This document shows, one piece after another, positions 54,601 to 63,885 of a stretch of 64,000 nucleotides of DNA (within the stretch, counting starts at the first letter, position 1; every line of letters begins with the position of its first letter). Source of the DNA: Acidobacteriaceae bacterium KBS 146 (GTDB lineage Bacteria > Acidobacteriota > Terriglobia > Terriglobales > Acidobacteriaceae); contig JHVA01000001.1 of NCBI GenBank assembly GCA_000688615.1, positions 2,852,001 through 2,916,000 of the forward strand, in the 5' to 3' direction. The notes under the pieces were generated by a model. The model searched no databases. It saw only the letters and a list, made by a program, of their open reading frames with translations, and was not told where the DNA came from. A program made the translations under genes and the position numbers.

Positions 54601-55020
54601 GTCAACGACCGTAACAGTGGTCTGTACAGAGGCAGGCTTTAGCTGAATGTCGAGGACCGTGGCACCACCTACTTCAACCGAGATCGACTGGAGCACGAGA
54701 TTTGCAAAGCCGGTGGCCTGAACGGTTGCGGTGTACGTGCCGGCCGGCACCTGTGAGAAGACAAAGGTTCCCCGGCGGTCGCTAGAGGCCTTGAAGAGCA
54801 GACCACGATGGCTGTCATCGAGGGAAACGGAGGCAGCAGCGACAGCAGCGTCTGCGGAGTCCGTAACCATGCCGCGAACGACGCCCTCGACTGAGGTTTG
54901 GGCTCGAACGAGGGGCGAGAGGACCGTGATGAAGATGAGGACAAGCAGAGAGTTCGCTACGTCTTTTTTGGTGGCCGGATACGAGGTGCGGAATCCATGG
55001 CCCAGTAGACGAACGTGCAT
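51616..55020 (-). CDS. Oar-like TonB-dependent receptor
   Basis: 1134 residues from the ATG at 55020 with GGAGAGG upstream. The longer frame to 55158 is not favoured. A signal peptide ends after SPLVRAQ. Residues about 27-115 are a carboxypeptidase-regulatory-like domain (GVVRGMVTDSADAAVAAASV), followed by a plug with SLPVSGRRWQSFALLTPA and a beta-barrel ending LGLRFDF, with the terminal Phe needed for barrel insertion. Ligand unknown. Oar-like receptors in Acidobacteria probably import carbohydrates or peptides. No SusD-like partner is present. Confidence 0.88.
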   Translation of the reverse strand: MHVRLLGHGFRTSYPATKKDVANSLLVLIFITVLSPLVRAQTSVEGVVRGMVTDSADAAVAAASVSLDDSHRGLLFKASSDRRGTFVFSQVPAGTYTATVQATGFANLVLQSISVEVGGATVLDIQLKPASVQTTVTVVDQEDSPGLEQPEGTAVTSVIDTSEMNSLPVSGRRWQSFALLTPAANPDDKGGDLLSFRGLAVTQNSTAVDGVSDDQNFQSVSRGMTAPESQDRSDLTGVEPGGARRNAASWRRTGASYTFSQEAVREFRVNTQNYSALYGRGAGGSISTISKSGTNDLHGTAFYTARSSSWGATNPFSIATTYKDGLVSSDYVKPHDLRQQFGGTIGGALIRNRLYYFYAFDQQRRGFPAIGAPADPEFYRLTPMQSALLANRGVTPAKSNAALNYLSGLTGKVDRRDDQTINFIKLDWQASQRNRLSVQYNRMRSAAPAGLRGAPVVDRGAASLGSGYIHLDAASGRWIWTASSHLSNELRFAYAHDLQYEQAQAPLPQEPAIGPGGYVPEIAIGPSGLTFGTPAGVGRIAYPDEGRLQLVDTVSWAFGKHLLEAGIDISFLEDNISALNNTIGTFHYDSGTTNGHAGGLVDWITDYTFNVHAYPNGGCPSIVAAVHNFCFRSYAQSFGEQKLSFRTQEWAGFVEDNWRPRPGLTIHAGLRYEYSLLPLPLHPNPALDAIFSTSGATSILPEDRNNFGPRIGATWAPFGMRRGVLRIGYGIYYGRLPGATVQSALVNTAQSSSATHISITPNTITNCPEVANQGFGYVCSYTSSPPAAITSTSSATIFSRRFRMPMVQQGTLSIERSVGANIVASATYLLNIDRQLSGAVDRNIAPSSIVRTFQVAGGSGIRGVEDGELFAIPIYTARLSDRYGPVTVVTSDIGASYNALTLEARRRGRRGLEFRAAWTWSKAIDQGQNAGASPQTNSQFDPFTVQYDKGLSRLNFPHKLVASVVWEPRLRSSERWLSRAANGWTFSGIFYETSGRPYSYEIFGGTRLTGGRESINGSGGAVYLPTVGRNTLRLPDTNRIDMRLARALHVGERMRVRATVEAFNLANHVSYTGVQQRAFLVGTPAANGVTPLIFQNAATIAAEGLNVLPFGIYTASAANNSRERQIQLGLRFDF

Positions 55021-55188
55021 TGCCTCTCCAGCAGTGGTCTGACCCTCTTCGTCTTCCGCGACAACGGCATGGGAAGGCATCGAGGCGAATGTCTTCTCAA
55101 TCCAAAACAAGATTTGGAGAAGACTGTCGCAGAGTAGCGAATCTGTTGCGGAAGGCAAAGTCCCTAAAGGATGTAGATGTTGTAAAAG

Positions 55189-55216
55189 AAAAACGGCAGC
55201 CAGAGCTGCCGTTTTT
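55189..55216 (-). terminator. Rho-independent terminator of the second receptor gene
   Basis: AAAAACGGCAGC (55189-55200) and GCTGCCGTTTTT (55205-55216) form a perfect 12-bp stem with a CAGA loop. On the minus strand it lies just after the stop of the 1097-residue receptor (55234) and ends in a T run. The downstream receptor gene must therefore have its own promoter in 55021-55188. Confidence 0.85.
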
Positions 55217-55233
55217 CTGGGTGATAGAGGGGG

Positions 55234-58200
55234 TTAGAACAGCAACCGAATCGCCAGCTGCACCTGTCGGGGGCTGTAGGCGAAGTTCGAGTTGGAGTTC
55301 GAGGGTGTTCCCGCAGTGGACTGGTACTGCAGCGAGGTACCGGAGAAGCGATAGCCGGTGCTGTTGACCGAGGTTACGTTCTGGTGATTGGCCAGGTTGA
55401 AGGCCTCGCCGATCAGCTCGAGGCTGTACTTCTCTGCGAACGTGAAGCTCTTTTGCGCGCGCAGATCGACCACCATCGTGCGGGGGTACTTCTGAGTGTT
55501 GCGGCCGAGCTGCGGAATGTAGGTCACGCTGGTTCCGGCAAGACCCGAGCCGTTGGGACGATAGCAGCCGATACCGTTGGTCGCGCATCCTGCAGCCGAT
55601 CCGAAGACCTGGTTTGGCGCATTGCCACTGCTCACCAGCGAATACGGGAATCCGGACTGCGCCTGGAACAGGGGTTTAAGCGACCAGCCTTCACTCACAT
55701 ACTTGTAGAAGTTATTGCGGTGGCTTCCCGGGACGTTGATCAGAGCCCATCCCACGAAGCGGTTGGTGATGTTGAAGTTCGAGTTGCCGTAGTTGGCGCG
55801 GGCGTTTGCGTATGGGTCATACCAGTTGTTGGTCGTCGGGTTGGTCGACTGATTCTGGTTGAAGTCCAGGGCATGCGCCCAGGTGTAGTTCGCGTCGAAC
55901 GACACCCGCTTGAAGGTTCGGTTGGTGATCTCGAAGGTCAGCGCGTTGTAGTTAGAGTTGATGTTGCTTGCCACCTTGGTGATGGCACCGAAGTTGGGAT
56001 TGAGCAGAACGCTGTTCGCTTTACCCGCAGTCGATCCTACAGTTGCCGTTGTCTGCTGTGAGTTGGCGTAGACCTTCGTCGTGACAGGGCCGCAAGCGAG
56101 AGGGCCGCAGGTTCCGCCGGTTCCCGGTGTGACGTTGTAGGTCGCGGTGAAGACAGCGTTGGGGTTGAGGTTGACATTGAGGAAGTTCGGAAGCTGGCGT
56201 CCGAGCGTACCGACATAGCTGACCGACAGAACGTTGGCCTTACCGATATCCTGCTGGACCGCCAGATCGAACTCGTGGGCCGCAGGGCTTTGGAAGTTCT
56301 TGTCGAAGTACTGGATTGCGGGTGCCGAGGCTGCGCCGGTCGCCGGCGGCGCTGTCAGCACATTGGTCAGTCCCGGACCGCTGGTGTTGTTCAGAGCATA
56401 TTGCACCTGGCTGGCGTTCGATCCGGTGTTGTAATACACGTTCAGCAGAATCGAGTTCGGAATGCGGCCAAAGAAGATGCCGTATCCGCCGCGGACCACG
56501 GTCTTGCCCCGACCGAAGGGATCCCAGGCAAAGCCAAGACGAGGAGCGATGTTGTTTTTGTCGCTGAACTTGTTGCCGACCTCAGGAAAGAGAGGGTTGG
56601 ACAGAGCAGCGTATGGCGAAGGAATCATCTCGTAGTCATAGCGGACGCCGAGGTTCAGCGTGAGGTTCGCCGTTGCCTTCCAGTCGTCCTGCACGAAAAA
56701 GGCGAGATCGGTGGTGGCGAGGTCAAAGGTCGTTGGGCCAAAGCCCTGGTTATAGCTCTCGTAGCAGGGCAGATTTCCCGCTCCGGTACGGTCGGTGTTG
56801 CAGGTTCCCTTGGAACCTGCAGGACGCAGGATGTCAGAGAGGTAGTTCGTGTAGTTCAGATAGTTGATCTGCGCATTGCTGTGGTACAGGTTGTTCTGCA
56901 GATCGTAGTTGTGCAGGATGTCGGTACCGAAACGGATGGAGTGCTTGCCGGCGATGAAGGTTGCGGTATCGCCAATCTGCCATTTGCGCTCGTCCGGGTA
57001 GGACACGCGATAGCCATAGTAGGGCGATCCCAGCGTAAAGCCGTTGGCGCTGTCGAGGGAAACTTCAACCGGGACGCCGCTGGCCGGAGTGAGGTACTGG
57101 GTTGTGTAGGCAGTGGGCTTCTGGGCGCTCTGGTCGTTCAACTCACGACCATACCCATAGCGAAGCTGGTTGGAGAGCTTCGACGTGAACAAGCTGTCGA
57201 GCTTCGCCATGCCGTAATCGAGCTTGACGAAGTCGTTGCCGAAGCTGTCGATAGCGTAGGTGTTGGTGGCCTGAGTCTGGACACCTGCAGGTGAATCCCA
57301 GCGGAGACGGTGATAGAGGAAGCTGACGTGATGCTTCTGCGTCACCTGCCAGTCGATCTTCGGCGTGTTGATAACCTGGTTTCCGGTACGCGCTACGGAG
57401 CCAAGGTCTCCCAGCAGAGCCTGCAGACCGGAGTTATAAGCGGCCGCAGCGGCTGTGGGTGTAGCGTAGCCGAGTCGGGCCTGCAGCGTGGAAAGCTGTG
57501 ATGAGGTCGGCGCCGCAAAGAAGACATTTGGATTATTCGCCTTGCCGGTGCCGGGGAAGTTCCGCTTGTACTGATCGTAGGCATAGAACCAGAAGAGGCG
57601 GTCTTTAATCAGTGGGCCACCTACACCGAAGCCCCAGTTCTTGCGCCAGTCCTTCGGCTTGTATGGCTGAGTGAAGAAGGTGTTGTTTGCGGCGTTGTAG
57701 TAGGTGTTGGTGGTGTATGGGTTATAGGCTCCCCACGTATTGTCGCGATCGTAGAAGTAAGCCTCGCCATGGAGATTATTGGTTCCGCTCTTCGTCACGG
57801 TGTTGACGACACCTCCGACGGCGCGGCCAAGGTCGGCAGCGTACACGCCGGTGTTGACCTGGAACTCCGCCACGGCAACCTGCGAGGTGGAGTAGCCGAC
57901 GCGGGTGCGGCCACGCTCTTCAGCGTAAAACCCCTGGTTATCGTCGATACCGTCAATCTGCACATTGTTCATCAGCGGGCTCATGGCACGGAAGCTGATG
58001 AGACCGAAGCCGCTGGGTGAGTCGGCGGTAACGCCGGGCGTCAACAGAGTAAGGCTGCTCCAACGGCGGCCATTGATGGGAAGGCTCTCAATCTCTTTGG
58101 TGTCGAGATGTCCGCCATAGACCGGCGAATCGAAGTTGAGGACAGGGGCGTCGGCGGAGATCTCTACCGTTTGCGAGGTGGAACCGATGGCAAGATGCGG

Positions 58201-58527
58201 GCTTATGGTGGTGACCTGGTTCAGCTGAACTACGATGCCATCTGTCTTTGCAGCATTGAATCCGTTCATCGTTACGGTGACCGAATAGGTTCCCGGTTGC
58301 AGCAGCGCGGCCTTGTAAAAGCCGCTGGAGTCTGTCACCAGTGAGACATCTTTGCCGGTGCCATTGTTATGCACCAGGACCTGCGCACCAGGAACGGCAG
58401 CATCGGTGGTATCGGTGACGGTTCCAGAGATGGCTCCATCCGTCGCCGACTGTGCATGGACGGCGAGGCAGGCGCCGCCAAGCAATGCGGCTACCCATAC
58501 ATGCCGCCTTAGAGTTTTGATTGTCAT
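55234..58527 (-). CDS. Oar-like TonB-dependent receptor
   Basis: 1097 residues with AGGAG upstream of the ATG at 58527 and a signal peptide (MTIKTLRRHVWVAALLGGAC to VHAQ). The carboxypeptidase-regulatory domain follows (GAISGTVTDTTDAAVPGAQV, about residues 31-110), then a plug with SLPINGRRWSSLTLLTPG and VTKSGTNNLHGEAYFY, and a barrel that ends in LAIRLLF. The terminal Phe is typical of outer-membrane barrels. It is a paralogue of the two other receptors in the window. The energising TonB may be the gene at 49626-51347. Ligand unknown. Confidence 0.9.
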   Translation of the reverse strand: MTIKTLRRHVWVAALLGGACLAVHAQSATDGAISGTVTDTTDAAVPGAQVLVHNNGTGKDVSLVTDSSGFYKAALLQPGTYSVTVTMNGFNAAKTDGIVVQLNQVTTISPHLAIGSTSQTVEISADAPVLNFDSPVYGGHLDTKEIESLPINGRRWSSLTLLTPGVTADSPSGFGLISFRAMSPLMNNVQIDGIDDNQGFYAEERGRTRVGYSTSQVAVAEFQVNTGVYAADLGRAVGGVVNTVTKSGTNNLHGEAYFYDRDNTWGAYNPYTTNTYYNAANNTFFTQPYKPKDWRKNWGFGVGGPLIKDRLFWFYAYDQYKRNFPGTGKANNPNVFFAAPTSSQLSTLQARLGYATPTAAAAAYNSGLQALLGDLGSVARTGNQVINTPKIDWQVTQKHHVSFLYHRLRWDSPAGVQTQATNTYAIDSFGNDFVKLDYGMAKLDSLFTSKLSNQLRYGYGRELNDQSAQKPTAYTTQYLTPASGVPVEVSLDSANGFTLGSPYYGYRVSYPDERKWQIGDTATFIAGKHSIRFGTDILHNYDLQNNLYHSNAQINYLNYTNYLSDILRPAGSKGTCNTDRTGAGNLPCYESYNQGFGPTTFDLATTDLAFFVQDDWKATANLTLNLGVRYDYEMIPSPYAALSNPLFPEVGNKFSDKNNIAPRLGFAWDPFGRGKTVVRGGYGIFFGRIPNSILLNVYYNTGSNASQVQYALNNTSGPGLTNVLTAPPATGAASAPAIQYFDKNFQSPAAHEFDLAVQQDIGKANVLSVSYVGTLGRQLPNFLNVNLNPNAVFTATYNVTPGTGGTCGPLACGPVTTKVYANSQQTTATVGSTAGKANSVLLNPNFGAITKVASNINSNYNALTFEITNRTFKRVSFDANYTWAHALDFNQNQSTNPTTNNWYDPYANARANYGNSNFNITNRFVGWALINVPGSHRNNFYKYVSEGWSLKPLFQAQSGFPYSLVSSGNAPNQVFGSAAGCATNGIGCYRPNGSGLAGTSVTYIPQLGRNTQKYPRTMVVDLRAQKSFTFAEKYSLELIGEAFNLANHQNVTSVNSTGYRFSGTSLQYQSTAGTPSNSNSNFAYSPRQVQLAIRLLF

Positions 58528-58836
58528 TCGGGTCTCCTGAAAGCTGGACCGCTCGCGCCTACGCAGGCGCCAGGGTCATGTCAAAAAGTCTCGTACGTTG
58601 TTGATAGACAAACAGACTTTGCCATCGCACTGAATCCACGATGAAGCGCCCTTTATCGGAAGGGTACGGCCGGACCGTGATCAAAGAGTCAGTCCGGATC
58701 ATGATTTGGGAAGCGGCTTCCCTCAGATTCTCTATATTTTTCGTATCTATATAGAGATCGGGCGCCGTCCGTGTTCAACTGAACAGTCTGTGTATGCCCT
58801 TAGTTTATCGCTGTGCCTGTAAACTGAATGTGAAAA
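58528..58836. other. 309-nt divergent promoter region, receptor and obg
   Basis: No gene is supported. It carries the divergent promoters of the receptor gene (start 58527, minus strand) and obg (start 58837, plus strand). An AT-rich inverted repeat, CTCTATAT at 58730-58737 and ATATAGAG at 58749-58756, is the only clear symmetry. Confidence 0.55.
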
Positions 58837-59937
58837 ATGTTTATTGACGAGGCAAAAATCCGCATTAAAGCCGGGGACGGCGGCAACGGCTGCATGGCGT
58901 TCCGGCGTGAGAAGTTTGTTCCCCGTGGGGGTCCGTCAGGCGGCGACGGCGGACATGGTGGCGATATCCTGATGACATCGTCGCTAAGCCACAATACGCT
59001 GGTGCATTTCCGCTTCAACCCGGAGCATAAGTCGGGACGTGGAGAGCATGGCATGGGTTCGAACATGTCAGGCAGGGCGGGTGAGCCTCTCGTATTGCAG
59101 GTGCCGGTTGGGACCGTGGTCTATGATCAAGAGACCGGCGAGCAAGTGCATGACTTTACTCGGCCGGACGAGACGATTGTGATCGCCCGCGGAGGACGCG
59201 GGGGGCGGGGCAACCAGCATTTCGCCACCAGCACCCACCAGGCTCCGCGCGAGCACGAACTTGGACGCCCCGGAGAAGAACGCACGTTACGTCTGGAGCT
59301 TCGTCTGCTGGCGGACGCCGGTCTGGTCGGTTATCCCAATGTCGGCAAATCGACCCTGATCTCACGACTTTCTGCGGCGCGGCCGAAAATCGCTAACTAT
59401 GCCTTTACGACGCTCGAACCGAATCTTGGCGTGGTCAAGGTGGGCGATTGGCCTCACGAACAGTCTTTTACGATCGCGGATCTTCCGGGCCTAATCGAAG
59501 GTGCACACCTTGGAGCAGGACTGGGCATACAGTTTCTCAAGCACATTGAGCGCACCAGCGTCATCGTGCATCTTGTTGATGTCTCAGATGCAAGCGGCAG
59601 GCCTGATCCGGTTGAGGACTTTAAAATCATCACTGCCGAGCTCGCCAGTTTCGATCCCGAGCTTCCCAAGCGTCCCACGATTGTGGTCGCTTCCAAGGCG
59701 GATGTAGCCAATCCGGACAAACTCAAGAAGCTCACCACCTATGCGAAACGCCGCAAGCTGCCGATCTATGCGATCTCCGCAGTTACCGGTGAAGGAGTGG
59801 AGGCGCTGAAGTACGCGGTGGCCGCAGCAGTTGCGGAACATCGTCCCGTTCGGCTGGAAATAACTTCTGAGGTTGCCGCCAAACTGAAGCCCGCATATCC
59901 TCCGCCAGCTGCCTCAGCTCGTCGTAATCGACGCTAA
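58837..59937 (+). CDS. obg: GTPase Obg (CgtA)
   Basis: 366 residues, normal for Obg. The glycine-rich N-terminal domain ([20 protein letters not shown], residues 7-26) is typical, and the G domain has GYPNVGKST (P-loop), [26 protein letters not shown] and a G4 motif SKAD in place of the usual NKxD. Obg binds the large ribosomal subunit and is essential in many bacteria. The Asn-to-Ser change in G4 is unusual, but G4 variants are known in other GTPases. A strong terminator follows. Confidence 0.94.
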   Translation: MFIDEAKIRIKAGDGGNGCMAFRREKFVPRGGPSGGDGGHGGDILMTSSLSHNTLVHFRFNPEHKSGRGEHGMGSNMSGRAGEPLVLQVPVGTVVYDQETGEQVHDFTRPDETIVIARGGRGGRGNQHFATSTHQAPREHELGRPGEERTLRLELRLLADAGLVGYPNVGKSTLISRLSAARPKIANYAFTTLEPNLGVVKVGDWPHEQSFTIADLPGLIEGAHLGAGLGIQFLKHIERTSVIVHLVDVSDASGRPDPVEDFKIITAELASFDPELPKRPTIVVASKADVANPDKLKKLTTYAKRRKLPIYAISAVTGEGVEALKYAVAAAVAEHRPVRLEITSEVAAKLKPAYPPPAASARRNRR

Positions 59938-60256
59938 GCACAGAACTTCGCGGTCGGCTGTGTCCGGACGTGACACTCGACGGCTGATTTTTTCTTGAAA
60001 AGATACAATGCGAATACAGAAATACACGTTGCGCAGGGTGCAACGTGTATTTTTTTTGTTCTTCAACGAAAAAAACTGCATTCCTTAACGATTCTTAGGG
60101 CAATTGCCGTAAGACGTCCTTTTCGTTCCGAGCTTTAATCTTTTTCACAACAAATTAATTTTCTCCCTACCAGAGCACCTACAACGCAACGCAGTGCCAA
60201 TGGACTACACCACGAGGTGTACCAAAAGGACATTCCTACCGCTTCCCGGAGGCTTT
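59938..60256. other. 319-nt intergenic stretch: terminator and receptor promoter region
   Basis: Begins with obg's terminator at 60021-60057. Afterwards comes an AT-rich stretch with GGCAATTGCC (60099-60108) and a hairpin TACACC-ACGA-GGTGTA (60206-60221), which could be a regulatory site for the receptor. The ribosome site GGAGG precedes the ATG at 60257. Confidence 0.55.
60021..60057 (+). terminator. Rho-independent terminator downstream of obg
   Basis: AATACACGTTGC at 60021-60032 pairs with GCAACGTGTATT at 60040-60051 around a short loop, followed by a run of eight T residues. It is a textbook intrinsic terminator. Confidence 0.95.
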
Positions 60257-63200
60257 ATGCGCAAGTTGCACGGCTGTCTGTTTCTCTTCCTGTTTCTCTT
60301 CCCGAGTACGATCCTCTTTGGCCAGACCGTGGATACCTCCATTCTCGGTTCGGTCACGGACCCACAGGGATCGGTGATTCCAGACGCAACCGTTGTTGTT
60401 CACGCGGAGGCCACCGGGCAAGAGAAGTCCGTCAAAACCACCGGCGACGGTCAATACCGCGTGCAATATCTTGTGCCCGGCGTTTACACCGTCACCGTTA
60501 ATGCGGCTGGCTTCGCTCCTTCCAAACGGACTGGAATCCAGCTCGCGCTTTCGCAGCAGATCCACATCGACATAGCTATGTCGCTGAGCGGAACCGAGCA
60601 ATCGGTCGATGTCAACGCGACGCAGCCTTTGCTGCAGAGCGAGAACGCGACCTTGGGAACCACCGTCGACACCAATCGCACGGTCAATCTTCCTCTGAAC
60701 GGACGCAAATTCAACGACCTTGCGGTGCTCACGCCCGGTGTGAGGGTTTCGAACCCCGACAATCACTCGTCCTCGACAGCTGGTTCGACCATTGCCTCAA
60801 ACAGTGGCCGCGGCGACTGGGGCGCAGTGCAGGTGGACGGCGTCGTCATGACCAATACCCGGTCGGCTTATGTGAACAGTTATCCTTCTGTCGACGCAAT
60901 TGAAGAGTTTCGCGTGCAGACAGGAAACTTTTCGGCGGAGTATGGCTTCTCGGCCGGCACCAACATCAACGTTCAGCTGAAGAGCGGAACCAACTCCTTT
61001 CATGGCAGTGCGTTCGAGTTCATCCGCAACGATGCGGTGGATGCGCGCAACTACTTCCGCAACGCTCCACTGAAGAAGAACGTCCTGAAGCAGAACCAGT
61101 TTGGGGCGACTCTGGGCGGTCCTATCTACCGTAACAAGACCTTCTTCTTTGCGAGCTACGAAGGGTTGCGCTCGATCGCTGAGACTCCCTCGCTGGCCAA
61201 CGTACTGACCCCGGCGCAACGTAACGGCGACTTTTCGTCGTACTCCGGAACACTGAAGAATCCATATACCGGCGGGACGTACGCCAATAAACAGATTCCG
61301 GTGAACGCTGTTGCGCAAAACCTGATCAACACTTATATGCCGTTGCCGAACGGAAGCTTCGCCGGCGGGCAGAACTATTCCGGCGTCAGCATCGGAAACC
61401 AGTCGAACAATCAGTACATCGGTCGCCTCGATCACAAGTTCAACGATCGGAACTCGATCTTCATTCACTACATCTACGGCAAGCGTGATTTTCCAGATAC
61501 GGATGTCAATCCGAACTTCCGTTACACCGGAACCTATCCGATGCACAACGCGGCGCTGCAGTACATTCATGTCTTTTCGCCCGCACTGGTCAATGAGGTT
61601 CGCGCGGGCGTGAACCTGGAGCACGTCAAGCAGCTGAGCGTTCGCACCGGAACAGGCTTCACCATTGAGTCACTCGGAATCAATGGTTTCCTCGTTGGAG
61701 GCCCGAATGGGCGTCCCCTCACCTCGAATGAAGAAGGATTCCCTCTGCTGACGATATCGGGATTCCTGGGCATGGGAGACTCGCGTGCTGCGTCCAACCT
61801 GGACTACAGCCGTACCTTCCTGGTGGCAGACAACATTACCCTCACCAAGGGCAAGCACACGTTGCTGTTCGGTGCGGATATCCGCAAGGTTGCGGGCAAT
61901 GCCACAACCAACAACACTCCTTTTGGACAGGAGAGCTTTACCGGCGATGTGACCGGTTACGCTCCGGCAGACTTTATGCTGGGGGTTCCGCGCACCTCCA
62001 TTACCCCCGAAGGTGTTCCCATTACCGCTGCCCGTCAGTGGAGGACTGCAGAGTATTTTCAGGACAACTGGCGGTTGAACGACAGGCTGACATTGAATCT
62101 CGGCGTTCGCTATGAGATCTATGCTCCTCCGGTGGATACGAACAACGTATCGCGCACGCTGGATTTCAGCCAGACTCCTCCTGTCCTTACTCCGGCGCCC
62201 GGACAGCGGCTCAACAATGTCTGGTCCATCACCTATAAAGACATTGCACCGCGAGTGGGCTTCGCCTATAGCGCGACACCGACGATGATCATTCGAGGCG
62301 GCTACGGCATCACCTACTACGGTGGACAGTTCGACAACATCAACATCATGCAGTTGAACCCGCCGACCGCTGGAAGCTTGACCATTACGAATCCAACTGT
62401 CGTCTGTTCGACGACGGCTCCATTCACCTGTTCAGGAACTCCGCCCCCAGCCAGCATCCAGACGCCAGTCCCCGCTGCGCTGTATCCGGCCAACCCTTTC
62501 TTCAACGTCGTTACGATGCCAGCCGATCGCCGCAGACCGGACGCTATGATCCAGACCTGGAACGGAACCATCGAACAGCAGTTCGGCCGTGCCGTCCTCT
62601 CGACCTCGTATGTCGGGACGAAGGGAACAAGTCTGGATACCAGCATTCAATACTTCAATTCACCCCAGCCCGGGCTCGGAACGATTCAGACACGGCGGCC
62701 TTATCCCACGTTTGCGCGTATTCGCGCACTCGACTTCACCGGCGCCTCCAACTACAACGCTCTGCAGGAGCACCTGGAGTGGAGAGTCAACTCGCAGTCG
62801 AACATCACGGTCTCCTACGTGTGGTCGCACATGTTCGACAATCAGGGCAACTCCACGAACACTGGAGGATGTACCTGCCAGGATGTGCGCAATCCGCATG
62901 AGTGGGCATCGGGAACAAACGATCAGCGCCACAACCTTGTGATCGCTTACGTATATCGTCTGCCCGACTTTTCGAAGAACAGGCTGGCGGGATATGGGGT
63001 CAACGGGTGGACGCTGAATGGACTGATTAGTCTGGCAAGCGGAAACCCGGTGAATGTGACCCAGAGCACCGATGCACAAAATGTGGACAACCCCTGGCAA
63101 CGGCCAAGTCTTGTGGCCGGAGCGAATCCATATATTGTGAACAAATCAGCCGTCAATGGCTGGTATAACTCCCGCGCCTTCGTGTCGAGCGGATTGGCCT

Positions 63201-63451
63201 TCGGCACCACGCCGAGGAACTATCTACTGGGGCCGGGGACCAAGACGGTGAACGTATCTGTGATGAAGAACTTCGCGATGCCTTATGCAGAGTCGCACAA
63301 TCTGCAGATTCGCTTCGAGGCGTTCAACGCACTGAACACGCCTCAGTTCTCCAATCCTGGAGCATCGTTCGGCGCGAGTTCTTTCGGGCAGATCTCATCG
63401 ACGAAGATCAACAATCGCGAGCTGCAGCTTGCGGCGAAGTACGTGTTCTAG
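60257..63451 (+). CDS. Oar-like TonB-dependent receptor
   Basis: 1064 residues from the ATG at 60257 with GGAGG upstream, and a hydrophobic signal peptide (MRKLHGCLFLFLFLFPSTIL). The open frame starts earlier at 60194 without a signal. The carboxypeptidase-regulatory domain (SILGSVTDPQGSVIPDATVV) is followed by a plug with NLPLNGRKFNDLAVLTPGV and KSGTNSFHGSAFEFIRNDA, and the barrel ends LQLAAKYVF with the terminal Phe. It is the third paralogue of this type here. Ligand unknown. Confidence 0.9.
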   Translation: MRKLHGCLFLFLFLFPSTILFGQTVDTSILGSVTDPQGSVIPDATVVVHAEATGQEKSVKTTGDGQYRVQYLVPGVYTVTVNAAGFAPSKRTGIQLALSQQIHIDIAMSLSGTEQSVDVNATQPLLQSENATLGTTVDTNRTVNLPLNGRKFNDLAVLTPGVRVSNPDNHSSSTAGSTIASNSGRGDWGAVQVDGVVMTNTRSAYVNSYPSVDAIEEFRVQTGNFSAEYGFSAGTNINVQLKSGTNSFHGSAFEFIRNDAVDARNYFRNAPLKKNVLKQNQFGATLGGPIYRNKTFFFASYEGLRSIAETPSLANVLTPAQRNGDFSSYSGTLKNPYTGGTYANKQIPVNAVAQNLINTYMPLPNGSFAGGQNYSGVSIGNQSNNQYIGRLDHKFNDRNSIFIHYIYGKRDFPDTDVNPNFRYTGTYPMHNAALQYIHVFSPALVNEVRAGVNLEHVKQLSVRTGTGFTIESLGINGFLVGGPNGRPLTSNEEGFPLLTISGFLGMGDSRAASNLDYSRTFLVADNITLTKGKHTLLFGADIRKVAGNATTNNTPFGQESFTGDVTGYAPADFMLGVPRTSITPEGVPITAARQWRTAEYFQDNWRLNDRLTLNLGVRYEIYAPPVDTNNVSRTLDFSQTPPVLTPAPGQRLNNVWSITYKDIAPRVGFAYSATPTMIIRGGYGITYYGGQFDNINIMQLNPPTAGSLTITNPTVVCSTTAPFTCSGTPPPASIQTPVPAALYPANPFFNVVTMPADRRRPDAMIQTWNGTIEQQFGRAVLSTSYVGTKGTSLDTSIQYFNSPQPGLGTIQTRRPYPTFARIRALDFTGASNYNALQEHLEWRVNSQSNITVSYVWSHMFDNQGNSTNTGGCTCQDVRNPHEWASGTNDQRHNLVIAYVYRLPDFSKNRLAGYGVNGWTLNGLISLASGNPVNVTQSTDAQNVDNPWQRPSLVAGANPYIVNKSAVNGWYNSRAFVSSGLAFGTTPRNYLLGPGTKTVNVSVMKNFAMPYAESHNLQIRFEAFNALNTPQFSNPGASFGASSFGQISSTKINNRELQLAAKYVF

Positions 63452-63490
63452 TGATCTGAAGCGCTGACACGGTTCGGATTGAACTAACTG

Positions 63491-63532
63491 ATGCCCCGGC
63501 CATGCCTATCGCATGGCTGGGGCATTTTCTTT
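63491..63532 (+). terminator. Rho-independent terminator downstream of the third receptor
   Basis: ATGCCCCGGCCATGC (63491-63505) pairs with GCATGGCTGGGGCAT (63511-63525) with one G-T pair, and TTTTCTTT follows. It ends the receptor transcript 40 nt after its stop. Confidence 0.85.
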
Positions 63533-63651
63533 GGGTACGGCAGGCCGAATGACTTTTCCGGTAGCCGTTTCCACGTCCTTTGGTCAGGCTGCATCCAATT
63601 AGCAGAGATATGTGTTCGACCGGACGTGAATTTTGATTTTGAGGTGAGATG

Positions 63652-63813
63652 ATGAGCGATTCCAAGAAATGTGCCCATACAGCTTGTAGCTGTATGACCC
63701 AGAAGGGCGAAGCCTATTGCAGCACGTATTGCGAAAGCACGAAAGGAACGACTGACATTATGTGCAAATGCGGCCATCCCGGCTGCCGCGGCGAGGCTAC
63801 TGCCAAAGTTTAG
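63652..63813 (+). CDS. Bacterial metallothionein-like protein (BmtA type)
   Basis: 53 residues, too short for most gene finders. The start is ATG 63652 with GAGGTG at 63641-63646 (an ATG one codon earlier is also in frame). It contains eight cysteines and two histidines: CAHTACSC near the start, CSTYC in the middle, and CKCGHPGC near the end, a layout typical of bacterial metallothioneins such as BmtA, which bind zinc or cadmium. It would be cytosolic and buffers metal. It follows the receptor's terminator, so it has its own promoter. Confidence 0.88.
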   Translation: MSDSKKCAHTACSCMTQKGEAYCSTYCESTKGTTDIMCKCGHPGCRGEATAKV

Positions 63814-63885
63814 GAGTATGTCCCGTGGCGCACGCTAGGCGCGCCACCTCAACTTCTGATAGCGACCTCCTTATGTTCAGGTCAA

